From Deltaproteobacteria bacterium (GTDB lineage: Bacteria > Myxococcota_A > UBA9160 > UBA4427), in NCBI GenBank assembly GCA_029261855.1, contig JAJDAN010000088.1, positions 1 through 64,000 of the forward strand: 64,000 bases of DNA, read 5' to 3'. This document shows, one piece after another, positions 63,324-64,000 of the stretch (within the stretch, counting starts at the first letter, position 1; the number at the start of each line of letters is the position of its first letter). Both the position numbers and the translations under genes were made by a program. Under the pieces are notes generated by a model. The model was not told the DNA's origin. It ran no database searches and saw only the letters and a program-made list of their open reading frames with translations.

Positions 63324-64000
63324 CGCGTGCGCCTTTCCAGCTCGACGTGTAGCTGGGCGGCGGTGTCCGGATGCAGATCCGAATCGCCCCGCATTTCGCG
63401 CAGGTCTTCGAGGGGAAGCGACGCGACGATCCCGGTCGCGATCTCGACCGGGCAGTAGGGGTTGCGGGCGAGCGCCTTGCGCACGGGGTTGCGGGAGAAC
63501 CAGCGCGAGCACTTCGAGATCTCGACCAAGGCCGCCGTGGCCACCGGCCGCGAGGCGGCGATCCGCACCACGTCTGCTTCCACCGTCCGGGGGTTGCTGA
63601 GCAGGTTGGCGATGACGATCGGGTCACAGTCCCGGGCAAGTTGTTCGAGCCACTGGGGGTGGCGACCGCGCGCCATCGCCCGTCGGCGGCCGAGGGGAAT
63701 CTCGGCGAGCTCCTTGGACAACAGGCGCTCGGGCTCGTCGACCCGGGCCCGTGCCGGCACGCTTCGCAGCAGGCGCATGATCTCTTCATCCCCGCGCTGG
63801 GACGCCTGGCTGTACAAGTCGCTGCGGCGGTCGTAGTCGAGACGCGCACAGGGCACGCTGGTCAGCACGTCGCACAGGGCCCGGCGCAGGGGATCGGCGG
63901 CACGGCCGCGCGCCAGGACGGCACCCGCCACGTCGCAGAAGTCTTCGGGGTCCTGGAGCTCGATCCACTCGAGGACCAGGGCGCGTCGCATCTCGGGCTC
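63314..64000 (-). CDS. HEAT-like/leucine-rich-variant repeat protein (5' end beyond the window)
   Basis: The frame is open to the window edge; the Met at 63991 lacks a ribosome site and is preceded in frame by Glu-Pro-Glu, so it is probably internal. The visible part is about 228 residues of short helical repeats (SNPRTVEADVVRIAASRP; RNPVRKALARNPYCPVEIATGIVASL), like the DUF2336/leucine-rich-variant helical repeats common in Myxococcota. Cytoplasmic. No enzymatic motif. Function unknown. Confidence 0.7.
   Translation of the reverse strand, partial: EPEMRRALVLEWIELQDPEDFCDVAGAVLARGRAADPLRRALCDVLTSVPCARLDYDRRSDLYSQASQRGDEEIMRLLRSVPARARVDEPERLLSKELAEIPLGRRRAMARGRHPQWLEQLARDCDPIVIANLLSNPRTVEADVVRIAASRPVATAALVEISKCSRWFSRNPVRKALARNPYCPVEIATGIVASLPLEDLREMRGDSDLHPDTAAQLHVELERRTRHS

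Overview
The window reads as a chromosomal segment of a high-GC, Gram-negative bacterium with a deltaproteobacterial flavour, most likely Myxococcota or a close relative. That placement is an inference from gene types: a PilZ-PilZ-DUF4388 protein, a large HpnN-like RND protein, many lipoproteins, many membrane glycosyltransferases of the GT-C fold, and phytanoyl-CoA dioxygenase and amidohydrolase enzymes. No rRNA, tRNA, CRISPR array, transposase or phage gene was seen. Gene density is high, and many neighbours overlap by the 4 bases of ATGA, GTGA or TTGA, so translational coupling is common.

Layout. 1-7.1 kb holds a TPR protein cut by the window edge, a 25-cysteine exported protein and a run of single metabolic enzymes (VOC, PhyH, AttH/CrtC-like, DUF899, alkyl-sulfatase-like metallo-hydrolase). 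7.7-14.7 kb has the PilZ/DUF4388 protein, a methyltransferase, a sulfatase-fold lipoprotein, a GT-C/TPR fusion and an amidohydrolase. 14.8-19.9 kb is a tightly coupled five-gene glycan/lipid operon (GT2, GT4, GT-C, LPG-synthase/flippase-like protein, methyltransferase). 22.0-26.8 kb (minus) is YfhO-like GT-C, SGNH, SGNH and a 41-residue membrane microprotein. Divergent from it, 26.9-31.6 kb is GT-C, SGNH and MBOAT, followed by a GH3 glycosidase.

33.9-40.9 kb is a lower-GC metal-efflux island: RcnR-like repressor, His-rich exported protein and a CzcCBA-type RND pump. 43.2-51.0 kb (minus) is a second envelope operon: YfhO-like GT-C, GT2, FAAL-type AMP ligase, acyl carrier protein, MBOAT, methyltransferase and two proteins of unknown role. 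51-60.7 kb carries two more phosphatase/sulfatase-superfamily lipoproteins, a GST, a GT2, a methyltransferase, a GT-C and an ankyrin lipoprotein. The ankyrin gene is coupled to the HpnN-like RND transporter that closes the window.

The most interesting reading is a split Dlt-like acylation pathway. The ligase, carrier protein and MBOAT sit at 44.6-47.7 kb, and that MBOAT lacks the C-terminal FIYxxF acyl-shuttle hexapeptide. A microprotein ending in FIYQEF and two SGNH-type candidate transferases sit 20 kb away at 22.0-24.5 kb. Both halves are headed by a YfhO-like protein. The other MBOAT, at 30.2 kb, carries its own FIYFQF tail. A second notable signal is a structured intergenic element, present at 33.8 and 52.6 kb, with paired-base covariation and an identical 9-base loop.
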